Counted from the stretch's first letter, positions 17,046 through 26,266 are shown. The stretch is DNA of 64,000 bases from Ornithinimicrobium ciconiae (GCF_007197575.1 NZ_CP041616.1:3844001-3908000); one strand, 5' to 3'. Notes: a model not told the origin generated them from the letters alone. Numbers and translations: made by a program.

Positions 17046-19703
17046 ATGTCTATGCGTGCCCCGACGACACTCGCCCGTGTGATATCGCTACTCGGCGCCT
17101 TCCTGGCGATCGCGGTGCTGATGGGTCTCATCGGGGCCGGGCTCCTGCTGCCTGTCGTCGGTGCCACCGGCTCGGCCGCCCGCGAGGGCGTGGGTCTCTT
17201 TGAGGAGCTGCCCGGCGACCTGGAGTCCAACCCGCTGGCCCAGCAGTCCAGGATCGTGGCGGCCAATGGCGACCTGATCGCCACCCCTGCCCAGGAGAAC
17301 CGCATCCTGGTCGGTCTCGACGATATCTCGCCCTTCATGAAGAACGCGCAGATCGCCATCGAGGACGAGCGCTTCTTCGACCACGGGGGCCTGGACCTAC
17401 GCGCCCTGTCCCGCGCGATGGTGAGCAACGCGACCTCGGACACCACGCAGGGCGGCTCGACGCTGACCCAGCAGTACGTGAAGATGATGCTGGAGGACCA
17501 GGCACTGCGCCAGGAGGACGCGGACGCCCTCAAGGGGCTGCGCGCCCGCGACGGGGTGGAGGGTTATGTCCGCAAGCTGCGCGAGCTGAAGTATGCCGTG
17601 ACCCTGGAGCAGCGGCTGACCAAGGACCAGATCCTTGAGGGTTATCTCAACCTCGCCTACTACGGCGACCGGGCCTACGGCGTCGAAGCCGCGGCCCGCC
17701 ACTACTTCGGCGTCAAGTCGGCAGACCTCAACCTGCCCCAGGCCGCCACACTGGCCGGGATCGTGCGCGCCCCGAGCATCACTGACCCGGTCAACTCCCC
17801 CAAGAACGCCCTGGCCCGGCGCAATGTGGTGCTGGACAAGATGTATCAGCAGGGCATGATCACCGAGAGCGAGTGGCAGAAGGCCCGCGACTCCGAGATC
17901 GAGCTGGACGTGCACGACAGCCAGCGGTCTTGCATGAACTCCCAGCACCCCTACTTCTGCGACTACGTCACGGAGTGGCTGCTGCAGCACGACGCACTGG
18001 GAGTCACCCGTGAGGAGCGGCTGGCCAAGCTGACGACCGGCGGGTTGACCATCACCACGACGCTGGACCCCGCGATGTCCAAGCTGATCGCTCAGCAGAC
18101 CAAGGAGTACGCCCCGCCCGGCAACGAGTACAAGCTGGCCGCGGCGGCCGCGATGGTCGAGCCGGGCACCGGGCGCGTCATCGCCTTCGGGCAGAGCTCG
18201 GACTACAGCATCCAGGAGTCCCGCGACCGGTTCAGCTCGACGGCCGTCAACTGGAGCGTGGACAACCGTTACGGCGGCAGCAACGGCTTCCAGATCGGCT
18301 CGGTCGCCAAGGCGTTCACCCTCGTCACCGCCCTGGAGACCGGGGTGCCGGTCGAGGCCTCCCTCAACATCCGCGACGCCGTGCAGGTGGACCGCAACAA
18401 CAACTGGCGCAACCCGGAGGAGCCCGGCTCCCACCCCGAGGGCGACACCCAGCCGGCGGTGATCTTCGAGCGCAGCGACTTCCAGGAAGGCTGCAGCATC
18501 GGCCAGGACGAGTGGGCCGTCCGCAACGCCGAGGGCGCCAACCACGAGTCGGTCATGACCCTGCGCAAGGCGACCAGGTCCTCGGTCAACACCGCGTTCG
18601 CGACGCTGGCCTCCCAGGTCGGCACCTGCAACATCCGCGACACGATGACCGCGATGGGACTGCACGCCGCCAGTGGCGAGCCCTACGGCTCCGGTGACGC
18701 GAGCGTGGCACCGACCTTCGTCCTGGGAGCCGACAACTCCAGCCCGCTGACGGTCGCGGCGTCCTACGCGACCATCGCCGCTGGCGGACTCTACTGCCCG
18801 CCGGTGCCGGTGACCAAGATCGTGGACTCCGAGGGCAAGGAGATCCCGCTGGACCTGCCCGGGTGCGAGCAGGTCATCGAACCCGACGTGGCGGCCGGCA
18901 CCGCGGAGCTGATGCAGGAGGTCATGGTCGGTTCGGGCTTCCGCGCCCTCCTGGACGACAACCGACCCTCCGGCGGCAAGACCGGCACCGCCGATGAGTC
19001 CAAGCACACCTGGTTCGCCGGCTACACCCCGCAGCTGTCCACCGCGGTGTGGATCGGCAGCCCCGGCGCCAAGTACGAAGGTGACCTGAAGGACTTCACG
19101 ATCGGCGAGCACCACATCGACGGCTGGTTCTACGGCTCCAAGCTGGCCACGCTGCTGTGGAAGGAGCTGATGGAGACCGCCCTCAAGGACGAGCCCATCG
19201 AGGACTTCGACGAGCCGTCCAACGAGGTCCTGCAGGGCGAGGAGCGCCCGGTCCCGGACGTGGCCGGTGAGCCGATCGAGGACGCGATTCGCATCCTCGG
19301 CGAGGCCGGGTTCATCACCGAGGAGTACACCCGCGGCTCGTCACAGCCGGAGGGCACGGTGCTCTACACCACGCCGTCACCCGGCACGATGATGATGGCC
19401 GGCAAGACCGTCTACGTCTATGTCGCCGGCGGCTGGGCCCAGTCGACCTACACCCCCCCGCCGGCACCGGCACCGGCTCCGGCTCCGTCCCAGCCCGCAC
19501 CATCGCCGCCGCCAGCCCCGGAGCCCGCGCCTGCACCGGAGCCCGAGCCTGAGCCTGAGCCGGAACCGAGCCCGGAGCCTCCGCCGCCCAGCAACCCCGA
19601 GCCCCCACCACCCAGCAACCCCGAGCCGCCGCCCAGCGACCCAGGCCCCCCGCCCGGCGGTGAGCTGCCCCCGGGCATCGAGCCGCCCGGGCAGCGGGAC
19701 TGA
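17046..19703 (+). CDS. Bifunctional penicillin-binding protein (PonA2-type) with PASTA domain
   Basis: This class A PBP (885 residues) polymerises and cross-links peptidoglycan outside the membrane. A single N-terminal anchor lies at about 8-40. The GT51 domain has EDERFFDHGG (about 103) and GGSTLTQQYVK (about 136). The transpeptidase domain has SxxK in GSVAKAFT, SxN in SSVNTAF and KTGTAD. One PASTA repeat follows (VPDVAGEPIEDAIRIL), then a Pro/Glu tail of about 85 residues (PEPEPEPEPSPEPPPPSNPE). ATG 17046 or 17052 is more likely than the upstream TTG at 17031. Position and domain order match PonA2 (Rv3682). Its stop abuts the convergent yqeY stop. Confidence 0.95.
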   Translation: MSMRAPTTLARVISLLGAFLAIAVLMGLIGAGLLLPVVGATGSAAREGVGLFEELPGDLESNPLAQQSRIVAANGDLIATPAQENRILVGLDDISPFMKNAQIAIEDERFFDHGGLDLRALSRAMVSNATSDTTQGGSTLTQQYVKMMLEDQALRQEDADALKGLRARDGVEGYVRKLRELKYAVTLEQRLTKDQILEGYLNLAYYGDRAYGVEAAARHYFGVKSADLNLPQAATLAGIVRAPSITDPVNSPKNALARRNVVLDKMYQQGMITESEWQKARDSEIELDVHDSQRSCMNSQHPYFCDYVTEWLLQHDALGVTREERLAKLTTGGLTITTTLDPAMSKLIAQQTKEYAPPGNEYKLAAAAAMVEPGTGRVIAFGQSSDYSIQESRDRFSSTAVNWSVDNRYGGSNGFQIGSVAKAFTLVTALETGVPVEASLNIRDAVQVDRNNNWRNPEEPGSHPEGDTQPAVIFERSDFQEGCSIGQDEWAVRNAEGANHESVMTLRKATRSSVNTAFATLASQVGTCNIRDTMTAMGLHAASGEPYGSGDASVAPTFVLGADNSSPLTVAASYATIAAGGLYCPPVPVTKIVDSEGKEIPLDLPGCEQVIEPDVAAGTAELMQEVMVGSGFRALLDDNRPSGGKTGTADESKHTWFAGYTPQLSTAVWIGSPGAKYEGDLKDFTIGEHHIDGWFYGSKLATLLWKELMETALKDEPIEDFDEPSNEVLQGEERPVPDVAGEPIEDAIRILGEAGFITEEYTRGSSQPEGTVLYTTPSPGTMMMAGKTVYVYVAGGWAQSTYTPPPAPAPAPAPSQPAPSPPPAPEPAPAPEPEPEPEPEPSPEPPPPSNPEPPPPSNPEPPPSDPGPPPGGELPPGIEPPGQRD

Positions 19704-20168
19704 TCAGACGCTGAGCGCCCGCTTCACGGCGGCGGCGATGCGCCCGCCCTCGGCCCGCCCTGCCACGCGGGGCTGCAGCACCTTCATCACCTGGCCCATC
19801 TGCGCCATGCTGCTGGCTTTCACCTCGGCGACGGCTGCAGTGGCCAGCTCGTCGAGCGCTGCGTCGTCGAGCTGTGCGGGCAGATAGCCCTCGAGGACCA
19901 CGAGCTCGGCCTGCTCCTGGTCGGCCAGTTCCTGGCGGCCGGCACCGACATACGCCTCGGCTGCCTCACGGCGCTTCTTGGCCTCCTTGGCCAACACCTT
20001 GAGGACCTCTTCATCGGCGAGCACCCGTGCTTGCGTGCCGGCGACCTCCTCGGTGGAGACGGCGGTCAGTGCCATGCGCAACGTCGCCGAGCGCACCTTG
20101 TCCTGCGCCCGGATGGCGTCGTGCAGGTCGTGCTGGAGGCGGTCCTTGAGTGTGGTCTGCTCGGTCAT
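19704..20168 (-). CDS. GatB/YqeY domain protein
   Basis: The 154-residue protein has the YqeY plan: helical N-terminal part with LHDAIRAQDKVRSATLRM (about 15-32), the acidic LADQEQAELVVLEGYLPAQL (about 81-100) and a C-terminal GQVMKVLQPRVAGRAEGGRI typical of the tRNA-binding YqeY/GatB tail. It is thought to assist tRNA-dependent amidation or related tRNA handling; direct function is unproven. Its stop codon directly abuts the PBP stop from the other strand with no spacer. Confidence 0.9.
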   Translation of the reverse strand: MTEQTTLKDRLQHDLHDAIRAQDKVRSATLRMALTAVSTEEVAGTQARVLADEEVLKVLAKEAKKRREAAEAYVGAGRQELADQEQAELVVLEGYLPAQLDDAALDELATAAVAEVKASSMAQMGQVMKVLQPRVAGRAEGGRIAAAVKRALSV

Positions 20169-20226
20169 GGGGCCAGTCTCTCACCGCCTCCCCGTCCCGG
20201 TCGCCGGGATTTGCGATGATCACGGG

Positions 20227-21153
20227 GTGATTCCCGTATGGCGTGGAGCAGCCGGTCTTGCCGGGTTGGGTGCCGGCGTGCTCGCCTGGAGCACCCTGGT
20301 GGAGCCGCGGGCGTTCGTCCTGCGCGAGTTCGAGGTCCCGGTGCTGCCCTCGGGCGCGCGCCCGGTGCGGGTCCTGCACCTCAGCGACCTCCACCTCGTC
20401 CCCGGGCAGCGCACCAAGCAGGACTGGGTGCGTTCTCTGGCTGAACTGGAGCCCGAACTAGTCGTGACGACCGGTGACAACCTGGCCCATCAGGATGCGG
20501 TGCCAGCAGTGCTCGACACCTACCGGGACCTGCTCGACATCCCCGGGGTCTTTGTCCTCGGCAGCAACGACTACTACCCGCCCACGCCTAAGAACCCGCT
20601 GCGCTACTTCAACGACAGCCACGAGAAGGGTGAGGCGCTGACCACCCGGCGCCTGCCCACCCAGGACTTGGTGGACGGCTTCACCCGGACTGGCTGGCTG
20701 GACCTCACCAACGCGCGCGGGCGCCTCGAGCTGGGCGAGCTGTCGGTGGAGTTCGTCGGCGTGGACGACCCGCACCTGGAGTACGACGACTACGGGACGG
20801 TCGCCGGTCCTGCTGCCCCGGGCACCGACCTGTTCGTCGGCGTCACCCACGCGCCCTACCAACGCGTGCTCGACGCGATGGTTACCGACGGTGCCGCGTT
20901 GATCCTGGCCGGCCACACCCACGGCGGCCAGGTCTGCATCCCCTTCTACGGCGCACTGGTGACCAACTGCGACCTGGACACCCGGCGGGTCAAGGGTCTG
21001 TCCCGGTGGTGGCCAGGAGCCGGCTCCACCCCCTCCGACGCCGCTCCCCCGGATGCTTCCTGGCTCGAGGTGTCCGCAGGACTGGGCGCCTCGCCCTACT
21101 CCCCGTTCCGGTTCGCCTGCCGCCCAGAGGCCACGCTTCTCACCCTCGTGTGA
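20227..21153 (+). CDS. Metallophosphoesterase
   Basis: This 308-residue calcineurin-like phosphoesterase (Rv3683-like) has a hydrophobic N-terminal segment (about 6-24), so it is membrane-anchored. Metal-binding motifs appear in order: LHLSDLHL (about 57), TTGDNLAH (about 83), GSNDYY where the usual GNHD is GSND (about 118), and GHTHGGQ (about 236). Such proteins hydrolyse phosphodiesters, possibly UDP-sugars or lipids. The GTG start at 20227 lies just after the short gap from yqeY and is divergent from it. It is the last chromosomal gene before tRNA-Pro. Confidence 0.9.
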   Translation: MIPVWRGAAGLAGLGAGVLAWSTLVEPRAFVLREFEVPVLPSGARPVRVLHLSDLHLVPGQRTKQDWVRSLAELEPELVVTTGDNLAHQDAVPAVLDTYRDLLDIPGVFVLGSNDYYPPTPKNPLRYFNDSHEKGEALTTRRLPTQDLVDGFTRTGWLDLTNARGRLELGELSVEFVGVDDPHLEYDDYGTVAGPAAPGTDLFVGVTHAPYQRVLDAMVTDGAALILAGHTHGGQVCIPFYGALVTNCDLDTRRVKGLSRWWPGAGSTPSDAAPPDASWLEVSAGLGASPYSPFRFACRPEATLLTLV

Positions 21154-21222
21154 GGGCGATTCGGTCGGTGGTCTGATCCTGGGTTAACATTGCCGACGCT
21201 GCGTGCCGCACGGCACGAGCCA

Positions 21223-21299
<77 letters not shown>

Positions 21300-21306
21300 C
21301 AAAGAT

Positions 21307-21350
21307 ACCGGCTCTGACCTGCGGAAACGCGGCCAGGGCCGGTTTCTCTT
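21307..21350 (+). terminator. Element-borne terminator behind tRNA-Pro
   Basis: ACCGGC (21307-21312) pairs with GCCGGT (21338-21343), with further partial pairing inside and a GAAA loop, followed by TTCTCTTT. It starts 8 bp after the tRNA. Because it lies inside the element, it replaces the original tRNA terminator that was moved to 58253-58302. Confidence 0.6.
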
Positions 21351-21359
21351 TGGACTCCC

Positions 21360-21380
21360 GGGCATAACTGGGGCATAACC
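21360..21380. repeat. Left copy of 21-bp subterminal repeat
   Basis: The 21 bases here contain two direct GGGCATAAC units separated by TG. The whole 21-bp string recurs exactly at 58086-58106, near the other end. Distance to the att core is 60 bp on this side. It may be an arm-type integrase or excisionase site. Confidence 0.75.
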
Positions 21381-21566
21381 CAAGGCAGCTGCGGACAGGG
21401 AAGACCTACGTCGGCACCGCCACGGCCGATGATGCCGCCAGCCGCCCAACACCAGAGCACCGGCTGCGGCGACGACCAACCAAGAACCGCCCGACCCCCG
21501 GCCGAGGGCTCGTCGGTTCGTCGGCCGGTGGGTCGGTTGCGCACGCACTTGCATTATTATCGCTGT

Positions 21567-21995
21567 ATGACGATGACAGCGAGCAACTCGGGTGGGAGAC
21601 AGAGGGGCTCCGGGACCGGCGGTCTCGATGTGGCGGCGGCTCTGTTCCACGGCTTGTCGGACCCGTCGCGGTTGGCGATCCTGCAGCACCTGACCGTGGG
21701 GGAGCATAGGGTGCGGGACCTGACGGAGCACCTGGGGCTGGCGCAGTCCACGGTCAGTGCGCACCTGGCGTGCCTGCGGGACTGTGGCCTGGTGATCTCG
21801 CGCCCGCAGGGTCGGGCCTCGATGTTCTCGCTGACCAGTGCCGCTGAGCTGCTGGGGGTGCTGGACGCGGCGGAGCGGCTGCTCGCGGCGTCGGGGTATG
21901 CGGTGGCGTTGTGCCCGAACTACGGGGTGGGGACCGCGGGGAATCCGGTCCCGGAGGAGCTGCGCACGCACGCTGGGCAGGAGGCGGGGGCGTGA
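21567..21995 (+). CDS. ArsR-family metal sensor, CmtR-like
   Basis: The 142-residue repressor has an ArsR winged helix (VRDLTEHLGLAQSTVSAHLA at about 51-70). The recognition helix continues as HLACLRDCGLV: the Cys-X3-Cys pair is the CmtR signature for Cd(II)/Pb(II), and a further Cys is in AVALCPNYG (about 118), matching the third CmtR ligand. The ATG at 21567 is within a promoter region containing TATTAT and GCATTATTATCGCTGTATGA, so autorepression at the start is likely. It overlaps the following P-type ATPase gene by 4 bp, forming a sensor-exporter operon at the left end of the element. Confidence 0.88.
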   Translation: MTMTASNSGGRQRGSGTGGLDVAAALFHGLSDPSRLAILQHLTVGEHRVRDLTEHLGLAQSTVSAHLACLRDCGLVISRPQGRASMFSLTSAAELLGVLDAAERLLAASGYAVALCPNYGVGTAGNPVPEELRTHAGQEAGA

Positions 21996-23986
21996 GCGGG
22001 TCGGAGACGCCGCAGCGGGAGGTGGGGGTGGATGCGTGCGGGTGCGTGGTGGCCGCCGGTCCGCCAGCTGTTGCAGGACAGGCCCAAGAGCCGGCGACTC
22101 GGCTGTGGCAGGTGCGGGAGGTCCAGCTGGGGCTGCTCTCCGGTGCGCTGCTGGGTACCGGGTTCCTCGCCGGGCTCGCCAGATGGGACACGCTCGGGCT
22201 GGTGCTCGCGGCGGCGGCATTGGTCGTGGGTGGTTCCACGTTCGTGCCGGGTGCGTTGCGCCGCCTGGCGCGCGGCAAGCTCGGGGTGGGTCTGCTGATG
22301 ACGATCGGCGCGGTCGGGGCGACCCTGCTGGGGCAGGTGGAGGAGGCCGCCGCGCTGGCGTTCCTGTTCTCCTTGAGTGAGGGACTGGAGGAGTACTCGC
22401 TGGTCCGCACCCGGCACGGGCTGCGCGCGCTGTTGGACCTGGTGCCCAAGGAGGCGAGTGTTGTCCGCGGCGGCCGGGAGCTGGTGGTGAACCCGGCGCA
22501 GTTGGTGGTCGGGGACCTCATGGTGGTGCGCCCCGGGGAGCGGCTGGCGACTGACGGGACCGTGCGGGCCGGGCGAAGCGCAGTGGACAGCTCGGCCATC
22601 ACCGGTGAGTCCATGCCGGTGGAGACCGGACCGGGTCAGGACGTCTTCGCAGGATCGATCAACGGCACCGGGGCCCTGGAGGTGGAGGTCACCTCCACCG
22701 CGCAGGACAACTCCCTGGCCCGGATCGTGCATGTCGTGGAGGCCGAGCAGTCCCGCCGCGGCGCCACCCAACGGCTGGCCGACCGGATCGCCGGCCCCCT
22801 GGTGCCGGGCATCCTGATCGCCGCAGCACTGACCGCGGTCCTCGGCGCGCTCCTGGGCGACCCGTCGATCTGGGTGCACCGGGCCCTGGTCGTGGTGGTC
22901 GCGGCCTCCCCGTGCGCGCTGGCGATCTCGGTGCCGGTCACCGCGGTCGCGTCGATCGGGGCCGCCAGCCGCCGCGGGATCCTCATCAAGGGTGGCGCCG
23001 CGATGGAGGCTCTCGGGAAGGTGCGCACCGTCGCCCTGGACAAGACCGGCACCCTGACCCGCAACCAGCCGGCCGTGATCGACGTCGCCACCGCCCCCGG
23101 CACCGATCGGGAACAGGTGCTGGCTTGGGCGGCCGCGCTGGAGGCGCGCAGCGAGCACCCGCTCGCCGCAGCGATCCTGGCCGCCACCGACCGGGTTCCC
23201 GCCGCGCAGGACGTCGAGGCCATCGTCGGTGCCGGGCTGGTCGGAACTGTCGACGGTGCCCGGGTCCGGCTGGGCAAGCCCGACTGGGTCGACCCCGGCA
23301 CCCTGACCGGGCAGGTGAGGGGTATGCAGCGTGCGGGCGCGACCGCGGTCGCGGTCGAGGTGGACGCTCACGTGGTCGGCGCGATCGCCGTCCGGGACGA
23401 GCTGCGGCCCGAGGCCGCCGAGGTCATCGCGGCCTTTCGTGACCGTGGCTATACCGTGGCCATGCTCACCGGAGACAACCACCTCACCGCCGCGGCCCTA
23501 GCTGCCGAGGCCGGGATCGAGCAGGTGCACGCCGACCTGCGCCCGGAGGACAAGTCCACGGTGGTGACCGGGCTGCGCGGCCGCCGTCCGACCGCGATGG
23601 TCGGTGACGGCGTGAACGACGCGCCCGCGCTGGCGACCGCCGACGTCGGGATCGCGATGGGTGCGATGGGCACCGACGTGGCGATCGAGACCGCCGACGT
23701 GGCATTGATGGGTGATGACCTGCGGCTGCTGCCGTTCGCGTTCGACCACGCCCGCCGTACCCGCACCATCATGCTGCAGAACGTCGTGGTCTCCCTGGCC
23801 CTCATCGCGGTCCTGATCCCGCTGGCGCTCCTGGGCATCCTCGGCCTCGCGGCAGTGGTGCTGATCCACGAGCTGGCCGAGGTCCTGGTGATCGCCAACG
23901 GCATCCGCGCCGGACGCGCCAGACAGCTGCCCACCCTGGCACCCACCCCGGCAGATCGCGCAGGTCTGAAAGGAGCTACCGCTTGA
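21992..23986 (+). CDS. Heavy-metal P1B-type ATPase with SPC motif
   Basis: This exporter (664 residues) is paired with the CmtR-like sensor. Motifs in order are the dephosphorylation loop SSAITGESMPVE (about 205), the transmembrane ASPCALAIS (SPC instead of CPC), DKTGTLTRNQP with the phosphorylated Asp (about 350), HP in EARSEHPLAAA, and VGDGVNDAPAL. SPC is characteristic of P1B-4 ATPases (CtpD/CoaT type, Co/Zn/Cd or Fe), although the last membrane helix here has HELAEVLV rather than HEGGT. The N terminus carries a short DACGCVV Cys motif instead of an HMA domain. The sensor points to Cd/Pb. The substrate is not decided by sequence. Confidence 0.9.
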   Translation: MSGSETPQREVGVDACGCVVAAGPPAVAGQAQEPATRLWQVREVQLGLLSGALLGTGFLAGLARWDTLGLVLAAAALVVGGSTFVPGALRRLARGKLGVGLLMTIGAVGATLLGQVEEAAALAFLFSLSEGLEEYSLVRTRHGLRALLDLVPKEASVVRGGRELVVNPAQLVVGDLMVVRPGERLATDGTVRAGRSAVDSSAITGESMPVETGPGQDVFAGSINGTGALEVEVTSTAQDNSLARIVHVVEAEQSRRGATQRLADRIAGPLVPGILIAAALTAVLGALLGDPSIWVHRALVVVVAASPCALAISVPVTAVASIGAASRRGILIKGGAAMEALGKVRTVALDKTGTLTRNQPAVIDVATAPGTDREQVLAWAAALEARSEHPLAAAILAATDRVPAAQDVEAIVGAGLVGTVDGARVRLGKPDWVDPGTLTGQVRGMQRAGATAVAVEVDAHVVGAIAVRDELRPEAAEVIAAFRDRGYTVAMLTGDNHLTAAALAAEAGIEQVHADLRPEDKSTVVTGLRGRRPTAMVGDGVNDAPALATADVGIAMGAMGTDVAIETADVALMGDDLRLLPFAFDHARRTRTIMLQNVVVSLALIAVLIPLALLGILGLAAVVLIHELAEVLVIANGIRAGRARQLPTLAPTPADRAGLKGATA

Positions 23987-24190
23987 GCGCCGGCCACGAC
24001 CGCGGTGCCGGAACGAGCCACCGGCCCGCCTAGCCGTCGCCTTCGCGATCACCGCGAGCATCTCTCTCCCGAGGCCATCGGAGCTATGTGGACCTGCTCC
24101 CTCACGCTGCTCGTCGACGCTGGGCACATGCTGACTGACGCCGCCGGATCCGTGGAGTCGCGCCCGGCCCACTTTCGCGCTCCTCGGCGA
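23984..24190 (+). pseudogene. Remnant of a cation diffusion facilitator gene
   Basis: Directly after the P-type ATPase the sequence encodes pieces of a CzcD-like N terminus: RLAVAFAITA near 24027-24056 in one frame and LTLLVDAGHMLTDAAG near 24103-24150 in another. The TM2 motif HMLTD is diagnostic of CDF exporters. A stop and at least one frameshift separate the pieces and everything after TM2 is missing. The right break, near 24190, marks a deletion or insertion junction. Confidence 0.6.
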
Positions 24191-24453
24191 CCGCACGGAT
24201 GACCCGCATACCCTCGGCCCTCCACGCCGCACCAGTCCAACGACTCCCGCGCGCTCACGCCCTCCTCCTCGACCATCGAGCGCAACGCCGCACCCGCGCC
24301 CCGCCCGTGATCGCTCACCAGCGCGTCCTGCTCCCCCAGCAACACCGCCACGATCTCGCCCAGCCGAGACAGCCGCAGATCCCGCTCCACCCGCTCGACC
24401 CGCACCATCTCCCCCACGGCCCGAGCACGCGGCCCCGCCTCCCGCCGGGCCAT
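24049..24453 (-). CDS. Possible small hypothetical protein, doubtful
   Basis: A minus-strand frame opens at ATG 24453 with AAGGGTGAG upstream and gives a charged helical sequence (MARREAGPRARAVGEMVRVE, then LSRLGEIVAVLLGEQDAL). I do not recognise it. Its C-terminal third is antisense to the CDF remnant, so the natural 3' end has probably been lost at the same junction near 24190. The region 24454-24818 contains no other gene that I can support. Confidence 0.25.
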   Translation of the reverse strand: MARREAGPRARAVGEMVRVERVERDLRLSRLGEIVAVLLGEQDALVSDHGRGAGAALRSMVEEEGVSARESLDWCGVEGRGYAGHPCGRRGARKWAGRDSTDPAASVSMCPASTSSVREQVHIAPMASGERCSR

Positions 24454-24818
24454 GTGCTCACCCTTGCGCATGCCGCGCACCGTCGCCTCGATCAGTGAAA
24501 CCTTGACATCCTTACAAGCGCACCAGGGACTCAGCACTTCCCGTGCAACCCGCAGCACCCGCGAGCCGTGCACGCCACCGCGCACTCCTCGCGTCCTACG
24601 TCCCCACCCGTTCCTCGCTCCGCTCATGTGCCTTACACCTCTTGCATCGACGGGTTAAGCGAGCATTATCGCGTCAGAAGTCACACCCGCCGGGTGGTCT
24701 GCGGATTAGTAGGGACTCCGACGTCCCCACGCGTGTCCGTTGACCAGGGACGCCCAACTAGGTGTAACGTCAGGAGCAACAATATGGCTTCTGCGGCAAC
24801 GACGGATCGGCGGTCCTG

Positions 24819-25931
24819 ATGGTCGGTATACCCGGCTCGGCGGGGCTCGTCCTGGTCGCCGGGGTGGCTCATCTGAACGAGGAGAGCGCCGTTTTCGAGG
24901 CGATGCTGACCGGGTGGGGTCGTCAGCAGGCCTCCCGGCTGCTGGGTGAGAAGACCATCAGCGACCGGGTCCGGCTGGTCCGTCGGTTCACCGAGTTCGC
25001 CGAGTCCTACCCGTGGTCGTGGGGCCCTGGGGACGTGGAGGACTTCACGGTATCCCTGGCCAGCGGGGACGGTCGTCGGTCACCCTCGACGATCCGCGGG
25101 TACCACCTGGCGCTGCGGATGTTCTGCGATTACCTCACCGACGCCCGGTACGAGTGGCCCCGCCAGTGTCGCGACCGGTTCGGCTCGGTGCCCTCGCAGG
25201 TGTGCCACGAGTGGAACACGGTGGCGCACCTGAACGAGTACGAGGGCCGCCCGGCACGGCGACCGCTCACCTACGGGGAGTTGCAGGATCTCTTCGACCA
25301 CCTGGACGCCCAGGTCGAACGGGCCGCGTCCTCGGGCCGCAAGGGAGCGTTGAGCGCGTTGCGGGACGCGCAGGTCTTCAAGACCGCCTATGCGTTCGGC
25401 CTGCGCCGCAACGAGCTGTGCCGCCTGGACGTGGCCGACCTGCGCCCCAACCCGCACGTGCCCAGGTGGGGAACGTACGGCTCGGTGCACGTCCGCTACG
25501 GCAAGGCCGTTCGCGGCGGTACCCCGCGCCGCCGCACGGTCCTGGCGGTGCCCGAGTTCGACTGGGCCATCGAAGGGATGCGGCAGTGGGTCGAGCAGGC
25601 CCGTCCGCTGTTCGGCGTGCCTGGACATCCAGCCCTGTGGGTGACCGAGCGGCTCTCACGGGTCTCGTTGCGCCACTTCGACGCCCGTTTCGCGACGGTC
25701 CGCCACCAGGCGGGCCTGGACCCGGCGTTGTCGCTGCACTGCCTGCGCCACTCCTACGTGACTCACCTGGTCGAGTTCGGCTACCCCGAACGGTTCGTCC
25801 AGGAGCAGGTCGGGCACGCCTACGCCTCGACCACCGCGATCTACGCCTCGGTCAGCAACGACTTCAAGGACAAGACGCTCAAGGCCGCGCTGGAGCGCGT
25901 CTACGCACCCACCGATCAGGAGGACCAGTGA
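24819..25931 (+). CDS. Tyrosine recombinase, first of a three-gene module (TnpA-like)
   Basis: The 370-residue protein has an N-terminal SAM-like core-binding domain (about 40-110) and a C-terminal catalytic domain. The active-site residues are visible: Arg in AFGLRRNELCRL (about 194), His/Arg in HCLRHSYVTHL (about 307) and the nucleophile Tyr in YASTTAIYASVSNDF (about 344), with GHAY preceding it. It is followed with overlaps by an HTH protein and a zinc-ribbon recombinase-like protein. This trio recalls the TnpA/TnpB/TnpC set of Tn554-type transposons. It is distinct from the element integrase at 56915-58072. Confidence 0.87.
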   Translation: MVGIPGSAGLVLVAGVAHLNEESAVFEAMLTGWGRQQASRLLGEKTISDRVRLVRRFTEFAESYPWSWGPGDVEDFTVSLASGDGRRSPSTIRGYHLALRMFCDYLTDARYEWPRQCRDRFGSVPSQVCHEWNTVAHLNEYEGRPARRPLTYGELQDLFDHLDAQVERAASSGRKGALSALRDAQVFKTAYAFGLRRNELCRLDVADLRPNPHVPRWGTYGSVHVRYGKAVRGGTPRRRTVLAVPEFDWAIEGMRQWVEQARPLFGVPGHPALWVTERLSRVSLRHFDARFATVRHQAGLDPALSLHCLRHSYVTHLVEFGYPERFVQEQVGHAYASTTAIYASVSNDFKDKTLKAALERVYAPTDQEDQ

Positions 25932-26266
25932 TGACCGTCCGCACCGTGATGGGGTGGAACCTGCGTCAGGTGATGGCCACCCACGGCATGTACCAGACCT
26001 CCGAGCTCGTCCCGCTGCTGGCCGAGCGCGGGGTCCACCTGTCCCGTGAGCACGTCTACCGGCTGGTGGCCCGGACCCCGCAACGGCTGAACATGGAGGT
26101 CCTGGCCGCGCTGTGCGACATCCTGGACTGCGAACCGAACGACCTGCTGGTCCCTACCGTCGTGCAGGAGCAAGCCTCCAAGACCGGTACCGGGGAGGGC
26201 GGACCGGGCATCGGTGACCTGCGTCCGATCCGGGCCCGGGTCCGCCGCCCTCCTGAGGACCGGTGA
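25931..26266 (+). CDS. XRE/Cro-type HTH protein of the recombinase module
   Basis: The 111-residue protein begins at ATG 25931, which shares one base with the recombinase stop (TGATG). The sequence NLRQVMATHGMYQTSELVPL and LSREHVYRLVARTPQRLNME form an XRE-like helix-turn-helix, and LAALCDILDCEPNDLLVP is the typical C-terminal motif of this family. The tail is flexible. Its GTGA overlap with the next gene indicates tight coupling. It may regulate the module or act as an accessory DNA-bending factor; either is inference. Confidence 0.85.
   Translation: MTVRTVMGWNLRQVMATHGMYQTSELVPLLAERGVHLSREHVYRLVARTPQRLNMEVLAALCDILDCEPNDLLVPTVVQEQASKTGTGEGGPGIGDLRPIRARVRRPPEDR

Noticed and set aside
17397..19115. 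Minus-strand 572-residue open frame
   Set aside because: It lies wholly inside the penicillin-binding protein gene, which has full GT51 and transpeptidase motifs.
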